Assembly: GCA_029990175.1 (NCBI GenBank)
Contig: JARKIP010000033.1
Location: forward strand, 14,553,001 to 14,617,000
Direction of reading: 5' to 3'
Source: Petunia secreta
Taxonomy: Eukaryota; Streptophyta; Magnoliopsida; Solanales; Solanaceae
Length of the DNA stretch: 64,000 nucleotides
The translations under genes and the position numbers were made by a program. Every line of letters begins with the position of its first letter. The first letter of the stretch is position 1. The notes beneath the pieces are model-generated. The model was not told the DNA's origin. It did no database searches and saw only the letters and a program-made list of their open reading frames with translations. This document shows positions 11,395 to 21,699 of the stretch, one piece after another.

Positions 11395-12374
11395 TGTTGA
11401 AAGATGGTTTTGAAGATAACAAATAACCTGGTTTTATGTGGACTACAAAAAGGTTCACAGTCGACGAAGAAGACCTGGCTGTTCAAAGTGTTATTCGAGT
11501 TTGAGTCAAAGAAGGAAAAAGGAAACAGCTGCAGGTGAAGTCTCAATCCATAAAGAAGAAGGAAAATCTATCAAGGCAATGCCGAAGAAGAAGTTGTTTC
11601 CTATGCGAAGAAGGATTGAAAACTTAGGCAAAACAACTTAGATTTTATATAAGGCAATATGGGTAAACTTTATTAGAAACTGATTCCAAGCGGAAAAATG
11701 AGTTCTAAGTTAATTATGAAAAAGGCTTTCCACGAACTCTATAAATACAAAGTTGTTTTGACCTAATTAGTTAAGCACTCAAGAAATCTCAACTGAGCAA
11801 ATAGAGAGCAAATTGATCGTGAGAATTTTTGTGTGCAAGAGCAGAAGCAAGGCGACAGAAGCTGGAGGAGTTCGAGTTTCATAAAGTATAGTCTGTTGTC
11901 TTAATTTTCTGTTATAGGCTATAAAGTTGTAATCATTCAGCATAGTTAGAAGCATTATTTTTGTGATTACGTTTTAGTGAGGTAGTTTAACCTTACAAGT
12001 CATAGTAAGGCTTGGAAGGTTCTAGGTATTAGTCATAGTAAGGCTAGTTCCTTGATTGCATTGTGTTGTAATCTAAAACTTGCTCAGTTTCCTTGAGTGG
12101 AAAAGTTTAAATCCCAAGAGTGTTGGGTCGTGGTTTTTGATCCCTTGAGCAAGGATATTTTCACGTAAAGATCTATGTGTTTTTTACATTTTTACATTGT
12201 ATTAAGTTTCAGAAATAGGAAACTTGCAAGGAACCTGGTTCTTTGTGAGTTTGATATACAAAGTTAAAAGCAAGTTTTAGTATTTTGAAAATCGCGTAAA
12301 AACACTATTCACTCCTCAGGTATCAGACACTATTCACCCCTCTAGTGTCTTACAAAGGTGCATCAGGCGCAACA
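11395..12374 (+). mobile_element. Solo LTR, probable Copia SIRE/Maximus type
   Basis: A 980-bp unit beginning TGTTGAAAG and ending GCGCAACA, so its ends form the inverted repeat TGTTG/CAACA. Perfect 5-bp duplications CTTAA flank it (11390-11394 and 12375-12379). No internal retroelement sequence is present. The opening (tgttgaaagatggttttgaagat) and the closing 'cactattcacccctctagtg' text resemble Solanaceae SIRE-type LTRs, which is a memory-based lineage guess. Confidence 0.8.
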
Positions 12375-12624
12375 CTTAAATATGCTTCAGTTCAATATTT
12401 GTACGAAACTTTAAACCAAGGATAGCATTGAGATAGAAGCACTACTCCGTCGTAGCATTAAAATTTAAAAAACTTCTAAAAAAAAATGACAAAGTTCAAA
12501 CAGGGGCTTAAAAATGGAACTCGCATTGCAGTGAAATTTTACTGTACCATCTGAGATAATTCAATTTAGATTCCTTTTAGATTACGTAGCTTGTATTTGT
12601 AAAATGAAAATGGATAAAGTTCTA

Positions 12625-12881
12625 CTCCCTCCGTTCCAAAATAGTTGTCATAGTTCGGATTTCGAGAGTCAAACGAGTTTAACTTTGACCGTAATATTTT
12701 TGTATGTCTTTTAAATATTTTGAATTATTAATTATTGTGACTTATAGTACTTTTATGTAGTTTCGAAATATATAAACATCGTTACAAAAACTTAAAGATT
12801 ATATGTTTAAATTCACGGTCAAAATGAACTCGTTTGACTTTTGAAATCGGAACTACGACAACCATTTTGAAACGGAGGGAG
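12625..12881. mobile_element. Stowaway-like MITE
   Basis: Starts CTCCCTCCGTTCCAAAATAG and ends in the complement (...ATTTTGAAACGGAGGGAG). Long matching arms, for example 'gtcaaacgagtttaactttgaccg' against 'cggtcaaaatgaactcgtttgac'. TA target duplications lie at 12623-12624 and 12882-12883. This is one of the clearest elements in the window. Confidence 0.9.
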
Positions 12882-13068
12882 TATTAATTTCTTGAGTAAA
12901 TTTTAAATTATTTGTTTTTATAGCGCGTTCTTCCTCCTTCCAGCTTTGATTGTTTATTAAGTACGAGAAATGATCGTTAATTCGTTATATAGTCTGTGTC
13001 AACGTCATGTCTACACTAGCTAGCATGGTACTAAAGGCACTGATTGGTCATAAGACCATCTCCAACCT

Positions 13069-14052
13069 TGCACTATCTTTTGCACCAAATACTATTTTGG
13101 TGCCAAAAATGGTACAATTGAGCTCTAACTTTGCACTATTTTTTACTTTATTTTAATACATGGATAGTGTTGCACCAATGACACTATTTACTTGCACTAT
13201 TACTATTCAACATTATTTTATTATTAATTTTTATTATATAATACTTTTATTTAACATATAAATTTTAATTTTTACATTTAAATTCCTAATATACCTATTC
13301 ATCTGCACCTTTACTATTCATTAATATTTTTATTTTTTTATTATATAACACATTTATTTTAACATATTATAAATTTTAAATTTTACATTTAGATTCCTAA
13401 TATACATAATAATTTTTATACAATATGCTATAATATTAATTTTACATCTTAATTTTGGAGTGTCTTTTAATTTTCCTGCATATTATTTTTATTAAAATTG
13501 TGAGTTAATTTTATTATAAGTTATAATTGAACAATGTTTAGCTCGATTTGAGAAAATTAAGAACAAAGATGCTCATTTTACACTTCGTAATGCATTAATA
13601 GAGCATTTATGCGAGCAACGTACTAATCATAGAAGTTGATATTTATATAGAATCAAAATAAATTCTACCTTAATGTAATATTTATCTTAATTCTATTTTA
13701 TCAATAATTTCACTTTTATTTGAATTATCTATTAATATGTTATAATGTATAATATTTACTTACAATTTATATTATTTAAAAATTAATGGTATATAATAAT
13801 TTTATATTAAATGGTTAAATAACAATGGATTATGAATTACATGGATAAATATGTAAAAAAGAAAAAAAATTGTTTTATGAAATTAAAAATAAAATTTAAG
13901 TAAAAAAAATAATATAATATAAAAGAGAGAAGAGTATAAATGAAATACTATTCTTTTTTGGTAAAAAAATAGTGTAATAGATTGGAGTTAGTTTGCACCA
14001 TTTTAAAATTTACATTATTTTGGTGCAAAAAATGATGTACAGGAGGTGCCCT
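13069..14052 (+). mobile_element. PIF/Harbinger-like remnant
   Basis: The two ends share inverted text built on ttttgcaccaaa: 'cactatcttttgcaccaaatac' at the left, and 'attttggtgcaaaaaatgatg' at the right. Inside, a short plus-strand frame (13538-13639) reads RFEKIKNKDAHFTLRNALIE and then HLCEQRTNHRS before a stop. That is the kind of C-terminal segment found in plant HARBI1-like nucleases. Most of the transposase is gone. Exact ends and TSD were not resolved. Confidence 0.5.
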
Positions 14053-14213
14053 TCGTAGCAACACACTACAGAGTTGTGCTTTCACAATAGAATCTAGCAA
14101 ATTTCTTACCTCACAGAATTGCCGCGTCAAGAAAGATACACTACATGTAGCAGTGACAAAGTAGCCTGTCATCGGGGTAGAAAGGGAATAATATATGGAC
14201 TTGGAACCTTCGT

Positions 14214-14495
14214 ATTAAATCATATTTATTTAGTCCTAATTTATGTCTTATTTTTTGTGTTTTGAGAGTCAAATAAGAATAATTTTTACCTTGATTTCTT
14301 TATATGTCCTTTAAATATTTTAAACTATTAGATAGCGTGATTTATATATTTTTTATGTAATTTTTAGATATGTAAATTATTTTTCAAAAAACTTAAAAAT
14401 TGCATATCCGAATTTATAGTAAAAATAAAAAGAAAATAAAATAATTTGACTCTTGAAATTCAAACGGTGTCATATAAATTGGAACGGAGTGAAAA
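14214..14495. mobile_element. Decayed Stowaway-like MITE
   Basis: Left arm 'tttgagagtcaaataagaataattttta' and right arm 'aataatttgactcttgaaattc' are inverted relatives, and the right end 'ggaacggagtg' resembles the CTCCCTCCGTTCC terminus. The ends are eroded and no TSD was confirmed. Confidence 0.45.
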
Positions 14496-15370
14496 TATAT
14501 TTAAAAAATCTATTAAACAAGTATAAATATGAATTAGAACTCAGTAATTAACACTTATTATTATGCTGCCCTAAACTCTCAAGCCCGTTAATAAATTCAA
14601 ACTTTAGAAGACTCAACTCTGCATAATCCAAAAAAGATTAAAGTCCTAAAAAGAGTAAAAATGGTCAAAGAGAAGGACCCACGCACGAAGTTACAAAGTT
14701 CAAAAAAGGACCTTCGAGCCATGGATAGTACTAATGGACAGCATGTTCTATAGTCGATGCTGGGCTCAAAAAGTCTTCGTATACTGTACCATTTCTTTTT
14801 CTTACAATATCCAAGAATTTGTGGTCTTAGCTCAACCTTCGAGGAGGTTGAAAAAGCATTTACCATTTTTCATGTTAATGGCAGATGCGTAATTGAAGTT
14901 AACAAATATAGACGTTATGAGTAGTGTTTGTTTCTATTTTCTTGTATAAACCCTAACAGAAAACTGATGTTGTGTTTGTTTCTATGATTCTATTTTTTTA
15001 TCACTTTATCTTTTGTGGAGGAAAATTATTACTATAACTAGAGATATTTGATCAACTTGTCCTTATTATTATTTCACTTATTTTTAGCACGTTTATCAGA
15101 GTAGAAAGGGTAAATTCGAAAGAAAAAGTCACTCTTAAAGACGTATACGTTAGAACAAATAGTAATTTTTAGCAAAAGTAACAAATAGGAATAACTAACT
15201 AGGACTGAATGGAGTATTCAAAACCATATACAAATATTGGTGCAGGACATGTTCGCAATAAGCCAAGAACTTCTGTTTAGATTGTTTTGTTTGTTATTAG
15301 CTCGATCCAAAAATAAAAATTCATAATTTTAAATTTATAAATACTTTAACGTCAAACTTATTATTTTATT
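14496..15370. other. Intergenic spacer
   Basis: No convincing coding region. A minus-strand open stretch at 14597-14866 has no recognisable motif. The last ten bases (15361-15370, TTATTTTATT) are the left target duplication of the MULE. Confidence 0.6.
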
Positions 15371-15503
15371 GGCGAAATTGGTTGTTTTCCACCTAAACTT
15401 GTCCCCGATTACCATTTTCCCCTCTTAACTTTACGGGCATCCGTTTCACCACCTTACTAACTTCTTTATGATATTAGTTCTCACCTTATCCACCCCGACC
15501 CAG
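15371..15503 (+). repeat. MULE left terminal inverted repeat
   Basis: 133 bp from ggcgaaattggttg to ccccgacccag, matching the reverse complement of 19633-19765 except at about three bases. Confidence 0.95.
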
Positions 15504-15746
15504 TATTATGTGAGAGAGTTGAAGAGACGCGCCCTTTCAGCTGGCCACGTCATTTAATTGCTGATAATTAACAAAACTAATTATTTACCCTAGTTAAAAC
15601 TAAAAATTAAACCAAAAGTCATTTTCTCATTTACTTTCACCCGTTTACACCAAAATACCCGCGGAAAATCCCTAACCCAATCGATCCAATCTCTGCTAAA
15701 ATCCAGTCGCGAATAGAAGAATTCTAGGATTTTAATAAGTAAAAGG

Positions 15747-16001
15747 TATGTCGACTTCTTATTTTTACTTCTTTTTTGTTGCTTAATAGTTTCGGTTCTA
15801 GGGTTCATTGATTCTCTTGATTTGTCGATTTCTAGGATTTAACTTTTTATTCTTGATCTGTTTGCTCGTTTTGTTATAGATGTTAAACCTAAATTATATA
15901 AATGTTGATCTGTTGTTCGTTTAATTAGGGTTTCTGTATTTAGGGCTAATCTGTAATTGCGTGGTTAATCGATTTATCTTGTTTATGTATTATCAATTTC
16001 A
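15747..16001 (+). other. Probable 5' UTR intron of MULE transposase
   Basis: A GTATGT donor after an exon-like 'aataagtaaaa' and an acceptor 'atcaatttcag' lie just before the ATG at 16011. The splice assignment is by consensus only. Confidence 0.55.
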
Positions 16002-17745
16002 GGTTAAAATATGTCTTTTGTACTGGTTACTTTGAGGGTTTATCATGGTGGTTATGTGGACTTTGAGACTAATTCTTATGTTGGTAACAAAGTAACTGAT
16101 GTGTTCGACTTTGATATAGATAGATTATCCTTTTTTGAGTTGAGGGACTATGTAGCTGAATTTGGTTATAATAAAGGTGCCCAAGTAATTTATATTAAAT
16201 CACCTGCCAATGGTAGCTTGGTAGAAATTAAATCTGATAAGGACATAAGTGGTATTCTTACTTGGATAGTTAATGGGGATATACTTGAGGTCTTTGTAGC
16301 CCACTTAATTGAACAGCCTGTGGCCCTTCTTCCAATAGAATATCCAAGCCAAGGAGTGGGGGACAGTGGTGTGTCTTTTGAGAATGAGACTAGTCAAAAT
16401 CTTGGGGCTGCTGAGGGGTCTTCTTTTAATGAGCCTGAAGGGTTTGAACCACCTACTTGTGAGACTGAAACTGAAGCTCCTAATGAACCAAATCCACAAC
16501 CAGATCCAACAGCTGAAAGTAGTGATTTTTCTGCTGGATCTGGTGACTTTTCTAGTAGTGAAGATAGCTTAGATAATGATGACCTCTTTGAGGAGGTAAA
16601 TGCAGATTATGGGAGTGATGTTCATGAAGAATATAGGGAACTTAGAGAGGTTAGAAGGGCTGCTATTAGAAAAAAGAATAAGGCTAAGGCTGCAGAACCT
16701 GATTTCATACTAGGGAAAAAAGGGGTAGATGCGGGGTATGATGAGACTGAACCTGGTTATAAGAAGAGTTTAGATGGAAAACTAGGTGGTGATGAGCCTT
16801 TTTATCCATCTGATGAGGCTGCAAGCTATGAAACAGATAGTGATCAAGCTGATGATGAATCTGAGGGTCCAAAGAAAAAGAGATGTAAAAGGAAAAATAG
16901 ACCAAGAGTAATTTTTGATCCTGCTTCTAAAAATAGTGTGGGAGACTAGTCTAGCTTTTCAGAATGTGTATCAGTTTAGGGAAGCTTTAACCTTGTATGC
17001 AATTACTGAAAAGGTTCAACTTGACAAGTATATCAATGAGAAAAAGAAAGTGAGGGTGAGGTGTAAAAAACCAAAGTGTCCTTGGCTTCTCTATGCTAGC
17101 TTTGATAGTAGAACTGGTGATTTTGTGGTGAAGAATTACAAGCCTGTTCACAGGTGTGTTTGCACTAACAAAAACAAATTCTGCAACTCAAAGTTCATAG
17201 CCAAACAGTACAAGAAACAGATTATTCAACAACCTGCTATTAGGATTGTTGATCTGCAAAAGATGATAAGGGAAGACCTAGAAATGCAAGTTGGTAGGAC
17301 TGTTGTTGGAAGAGCTAGATATAGGGTGCTGAAAGAATTAATGGGAGACCATGAAGTAGAGTTTGGCAGGATTCTAGACTATAAGGATGAGTTATTGAGG
17401 TCTAATCCTGGCAGTACATGTGTGGTGAAGTTGAGTGAGGATACTTATGAGGGTGGGAAGAAAATGTTCAACAATTTTTACATCTGCTTTGCTGCTTTGA
17501 AAAAAGCCTTCTTGACTGGTTGTAGGAAGTGTATTGGGTTAGATGGGTGCTTCTTAAAAGGGATTTGTAAGGGCCAATTACTCACTGTTGTGTACAAAGA
17601 TGGGAATAACCAAATGCTGCCTGTGGCCTGGGCAGTAGTTGAGTATGAAAACCAGCACACTTGGAGATGGTTTGTCAACATTTTAAGAATTGATCTTGAG
17701 CTGGGAGATGGAACAGATGTCACCATTATAACAGACATGCAAAAG

Positions 17746-17825
17746 GTACTTGTTTGTATACTTAACTGTTTTTTATACTTCTTTCAATACTATAGACTAG
17801 CTGAACAGCCTTTTTGTTTATGCAG
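17746..17825 (+). other. Intron in MULE transposase
   Basis: 80-bp intron with donor GTACTTG and acceptor TATGCAG. Splicing joins the second catalytic-aspartate segment to the following exon in phase 0. Confidence 0.8.
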
Positions 17826-18374
17826 GGATTAAAGATGGCCATAGATGACCTTTTGCCAAACTCTGAACACAGGATGTGTGCTAGACACATCCTAGCAAAC
17901 TGGTCCAAAAACTGGAGAGGTATAGAGATGAGGAACACATTTTGGAAGATTGCCAGATCCACTTTTGAAACTGAATTGAGGGAAAACATTGAGTATATGA
18001 AGAAGTTGGGGGAAGAGAAAATGATGGATGACCTGCTGTGTTACAATGTAGAGAGGTGGAGCAAAGTGTACTTCAACTACACTAGCAAATGTGACAGTGT
18101 AGACAATAATATGGCTGAAAGTTTCAACTCTTGGATCCTAGAAGCAAGCCACAAGACAATAATTACAATGCTTGAAGAAATTAGGGTCAAAATGATGACC
18201 AGAATAAGGCAAATGAGAGAACTCTGCAGCAAGTGGCCTCTTTCCATTTCTCCAATGGCACAGAAGACCATAGAGGATAATATGAAGAAGTCAATGAAGT
18301 GCACACCTGTTTGGAATGGGGATACAGGCTTTGAGGTGAAAGAAGAGGACTGTACCATAGAGGATAATATGAAG

Positions 18375-18488
18375 AGTACTAGTTTGAACAAACTTCATAA
18401 CAAACTGCATAACAATGAATCTGCATTTAAGTTGGTAATTATGCAGTTTGTTATGCAGTTTGTTATGAAGTTTGTTCAAACTAGTACT
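18375..18488. repeat. 39-bp perfect inverted repeat in transposase 3' end
   Basis: 18375-18413 and 18450-18488 are exact reverse complements separated by 36 bp. Extra copies of 'atgcagtttgtt' follow to about 18513. Immediately upstream, a 21-bp segment (accatagaggataatatgaag) from 18268-18288 is repeated at 18354-18374. The foldback replaces the expected SWIM zinc-finger coding region. Confidence 0.93.
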
Positions 18489-18818
18489 CTTGTTATGCAG
18501 TTTGTTATGCAGTCGACAACAACTCATACCAAAAACAGGGCATTGATCAATTAAGTAGTGCTTTTAACACAACATTATAATAACAACAAACTTAATTTTG
18601 TTCCATTCTTTGTTGCCATAAACAGAACATTTCCATTACAAAAGGGTGTTAAACCCAACCCTACATTACAAAGATTACTACTACAACAGTAACTTGACAC
18701 AAACATTACTACTACATTATGGCAACATCATCACATCTTTTGATACAAAGATCTCATTAAACCTATAGCTTATAGCTACAATACACCCAAAGAAGATGAT
18801 ACACCACAATACATTCTC

Positions 18819-19312
18819 TTAAACCTTAGCATTAAACAATTTGGTCTTCCATTTCTTCTCCTTTTCCTTCAACTTTTCAACCTCACATTCAAGCTTCTCC
18901 AATTGCACCTCAACCTTGTTTTCAACTTGTTTAACTACCCTCGGCTTTTCAGTGATTTCATGAGCTTCAAGTCTAGTTTCAAGTTGTCCCATTTTTTCCA
19001 ACAACTTTCCAATAACAAATTTTGATCTTGGATCAATTTCCCCATCTCTCCAATGCCAAAAATCACATGATCTGGGTCCCTACAATGATGAACAAATGGA
19101 TTAGCTCAAGCCTCAATTTGAATTGTTAATAATCATACTATGGAAAATTCAATTACCCCATAGTATGGACACACCCAATAGCGTCTTCCCGGATTCCTTG
19201 GTGTCCAAGAAGTCATCAACGGCAACACATATCCATGGCTACAATGGACTTCTTCATTCAGTGCATGGTCCTCATCTTCCATACAAAGTCTAGTCAACCT
19301 TATCGAAGGCAT
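18819..19312 (-). CDS. zf-GRF coiled-coil protein carried by the MULE
   Basis: A two-exon minus-strand gene. Exon 1 runs from ATG 19312 to 19157 (52 codons) and exon 2 from 19079 to the stop at 18819, with intron GTAATT...TTGTAG. The join is phase 0 and gives 138 aa. Exon 1 holds CSHGYVL and RNPGRRYWVCPYYG; exon 2 opens with RSCDFWHWRDGEIDPRS. Together these make the GRF-type zinc finger (C/H...C...C with the G-R-R-Y/F-W core). A glutamate/lysine coiled coil (about residues 77-138) follows. zf-GRF domains bind nucleic acid in better-known proteins. The role here is unknown; its place beside a transposase invites comparison with the second gene of maize MuDR, though no homology is implied. The reading frame is intact. 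Confidence 0.75.
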
Positions 19313-19632
19313 TGTGAACCTTTAAATTGAGGTGCAAGAAAGTCCAAAATGTGAGAGAAATCAAGCTAACCTAGCTCTAATACATTCATTTACAATTGAA
19401 AAGATCTTACCTTGGCAAAAAATTTGGCCGGAATCGTCAGTATATAGAAATGAGCAGCTAGGGTTCTTATCAATTTGGGGGTTTTTACCAAAGAAAAGGA
19501 GGGGAGGGATTTTACCGTTGAGTTTGTTTATTAAGGGGGAGGGGAGGTAAAATTAAATTTCTATTTTTAAATTATATTTGATTCTGTTTATTATGGCTTA
19601 CACGCTCCCAAAAAATATGGTTTAAACACGTG

Positions 19633-19765
19633 CTGGGTCGGGGTGGATAAGGTGTGAACTAATATCATAAAGAAGTTAGTAAGGTGGTGAAACGGATGCC
19701 CGTAAAGTTAAGAGGGGAAAATGGTAATCGGGGACAAGTTTAGGTGGGAAACAACCAATTCCGCC
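19633..19765 (-). repeat. MULE right terminal inverted repeat
   Basis: 133 bp, ctgggtcggggtgg to caattccgcc, the inverted match of 15371-15503. It is followed by the TSD TTATTTTATT (19766-19775). Confidence 0.95.
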
Positions 19766-19834
19766 TTATTTTATTCTTAATGACATGATTTAGAGTCACA
19801 AAAAATTTTGTGGCTTATTTTGAACCACAACCAA

Positions 19835-20685
19835 TGTTGGAGTTCAAGATCAAGATAGAGGAAATGCAGATCCACCTTGATGTAGTGCATCAGATTTTTA
19901 CTTAGTTAGTCCAAGTCATTGTACGGATTGTAGTCAAGACGATTTGCAGAAGTATGACACCATAAGCAATTGTTTGTCTTTTTGCCTGTACTAACAGTGA
20001 TTTTGCAAAAATGTCCTTATTAAGCTTAATGAAAAAAATCTTTACGGAAATGCTCCTGTCAAACTTTTGGGTCGGGGTCAAGACTTGCCTTTAACCCCCT
20101 CTCTGCTTTTTAACACTTATCTCTTCAAGTGTTAGCAAAAGGCAATACTTGCCAGCACTTGGTCGTAAGTCTTGCCAAAAGGACAAGACTTGCCTTTGAC
20201 CTCTTTCTATTTGCCAAACACTTGTAATTCAAGTGTTGGCAAAAGGTAACACTTGTCGCACTTGATCGTAAGTCTTGGCAAAAGGCCAAGACTTGCCCCT
20301 TGCACTCTCTTCCTGTATTCTCGCCATATAACTTGAAATATTGGTGAAAAAACACTTGCCCTTGAAGTCTGGGCCCCGTGCAAATACTTACAAATTTTTG
20401 CCTTGAAGTCTTGGCTCCGGGCTAAGTAAGAGTATTTTGCTAAAACATTACTTAATGCATGCAATTTTGCAAAGCCACTCCTTATGGAGGACGCCCAATT
20501 AAATTTTTTGTTGTAGTTATTTACTAAGGCACAAGTTGTATTCCGGGTCAGGCCCATCATATATATAGGTGTATCATGAATTATTCTAATAAATCAAGTC
20601 ATTTTTCTCCAAATAATTTCTCTCTCTTCTCGTTTTACTCTATGATGGATTCATCATCGACTAAGAAAATTTGCTCAACTTAACA
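19835..20685 (+). repeat. Copia 5' LTR, interrupted by an insertion
   Basis: 19835-19934 and 20511-20685 together match the 263-bp 3' LTR (27617-27879). The segment between them is an insertion. The right part contains the TATA-like atatatataggtg and ends AACTTAACA directly before the primer site. Confidence 0.88.
19935..20510. mobile_element. Unclassified 576-bp insertion in the Copia 5' LTR
   Basis: Flanked by the 7-bp repeat TTGTAGT (19928-19934 and 20511-20517), which occurs once in the uninterrupted 3' LTR. It contains two about 104-bp tandem copies starting caagtgtt.gcaaaaggc (20126 and 20230), plus partial copies on either side. Ends are CAAGACG...TTTTTTG with no clear long TIR, and no RNA polymerase III boxes or coding region were seen. 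Confidence 0.65.
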
Positions 20686-20698
20686 TGGTATCAGAGCG
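20686..20698 (+). promoter_or_regulatory. Primer-binding site, tRNA-Met
   Basis: TGGTATCAGAGCG starts directly after the LTR's CA, the standard initiator-methionine primer site of plant Copia elements. Confidence 0.85.
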
Positions 20699-21138
20699 AA
20701 AAATCCTTCGTTTTCCGTAAATTCTCCCTCCGATCTTGACATCGTCGTGTACAGCGGCGACTTACAGCATTTTCACAGTGCTTGGTGACTGTTTGGTCGA
20801 TTCTTACCTCAATCGATTTGATTTTCTACTTCGTCAGCCTTTCTCTGATGAGATCTTGACAAATCAATCCTTTTCTCTGAATTTTTCGGAAGACTCTTCA
20901 TCTTCTCCGGCGACTGTTCAATTCTCCAACGTCTGTTCCGTTCTGAACACAACGAGATCGGTGACAATCTCTTTTCTCCCACAGAATATTCAATGACTAT
21001 TACTGTTAACCCTAATTTTGCCATAACTTTGATCGCATATTATACCCTAATTTTGATAACATTGCGAATGTTCAAAACCCTAGCAATTCTAGTTCAAATC
21101 CTATGATTCTAGATCCTTCTGATCCACTATATGTTCAT

Positions 21139-21637
21139 TGTGTGCACAAAAATATGTCACCTATTATTACGGGAATACAAATGAACTAGCGAAACTAGAC
21201 TTATCCTATAAGTCACCGGGCACTGAGGATATACGTCTGCTTCTAGAGCCAATGACCGTTTAGGCGGTTTGGTCATAGGGCGCAGGGCACACATCCCGCC
21301 GCCTAGGATTTACAGTCTCCTAGTTAGGGTTTAGTATACCACTGTCTTGAGTTGTAGTCCCATGGCCTTATTAGTATTTGTATTTTACCTTATTTAGGAT
21401 TGGGTATCACTACTATAAATATCCCTCCTTACATTTATTGTACAAGATACAATTTGCCACCGAAATCGACTACTCTCAAGGAATAAAAATTACTTTGCTC
21501 TCTCTATTATTTGCTGCTTAATTACTTGTCTTTACTTTCATCATATTTACTTACTTTTTCTATCGTAATTTACCGTATTGCTTGAACTCATTCATAATTA
21601 ATTTTTTAACTTAGACGTACAAATTTAGGCATAAACA
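21139..21637 (+). repeat. Nested Gypsy 5' LTR
   Basis: Starts TGTGTGCACAAAAATATG and ends GGCATAAACA. It shares the 'actactataaatatccctcc' promoter-like segment and the whole 3' half with the 3' LTR. Confidence 0.85.
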
Positions 21638-21659
21638 GTTTGGCGTCCACCGTGGGGCC
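21638..21659 (+). promoter_or_regulatory. Primer-binding region of nested Gypsy
   Basis: gtttggcgtccaccgtggggcc directly follows the LTR. It has the TTGGCG...GTGGGG form common in plant Gypsy elements; the tRNA was not identified with confidence. Confidence 0.5.
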
Positions 21660-21699
21660 TAGTCAATTGTAGGTATCCTACGAAGGAAAAGTCGCATTC

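Larger units (their letters stand above)
16011..18554 (+). pseudogene. MULE transposase (MuDR family), frameshifted
   Basis: Begins at ATG 16011 with a PB1-like N-terminal domain (about residues 1-100, including VTLRVYHGGYVDF). An acidic serine-rich linker follows, and a basic KKKRCKRKNRPR stretch ends near residue 303. The frame must shift by one near 16935 to continue into a MuDR DNA-binding zinc region (YQFREALTLYAI, CKKPKCPWLLYA). The MULE DDE domain follows: aspartate in IGLDGCFLKG, aspartate in TIITDMQK, then HRMCARHILANW, and glutamate in NNMAESFNSWI. An intron 17746-17825 (GTACTT...TGCAG) joins TDMQK to GLKM in frame. The usual SWIM zinc finger after 'GFEVKEEDC' is missing; the sequence runs into a foldback repeat (18354-18530) and stops. 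It is probably non-functional as read. Confidence 0.85.
15371..19765. mobile_element. Mutator-like element (MULE) with two convergent genes
   Basis: A complete 4395-bp element. Its 133-bp terminal inverted repeats (15371-15503 and 19633-19765) differ at about three positions by eye. Identical 10-bp duplications TTATTTTATT flank it. Inside are a plus-strand MuDR-type transposase gene (16011-18554) and a minus-strand zf-GRF gene (19312-18819) that converge near 18.6-18.8 kb. The TIRs are probably the promoters for both genes, since each start lies near one end. The high TIR similarity suggests fairly recent mobility, but the transposase carries a frameshift and has lost its C-terminal zinc finger. 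Confidence 0.93.

Noticed and set aside
11438..11641. 67-codon basic open frame
   Set aside because: Lies inside the solo LTR; arginine/lysine richness follows from purine-rich LTR text.
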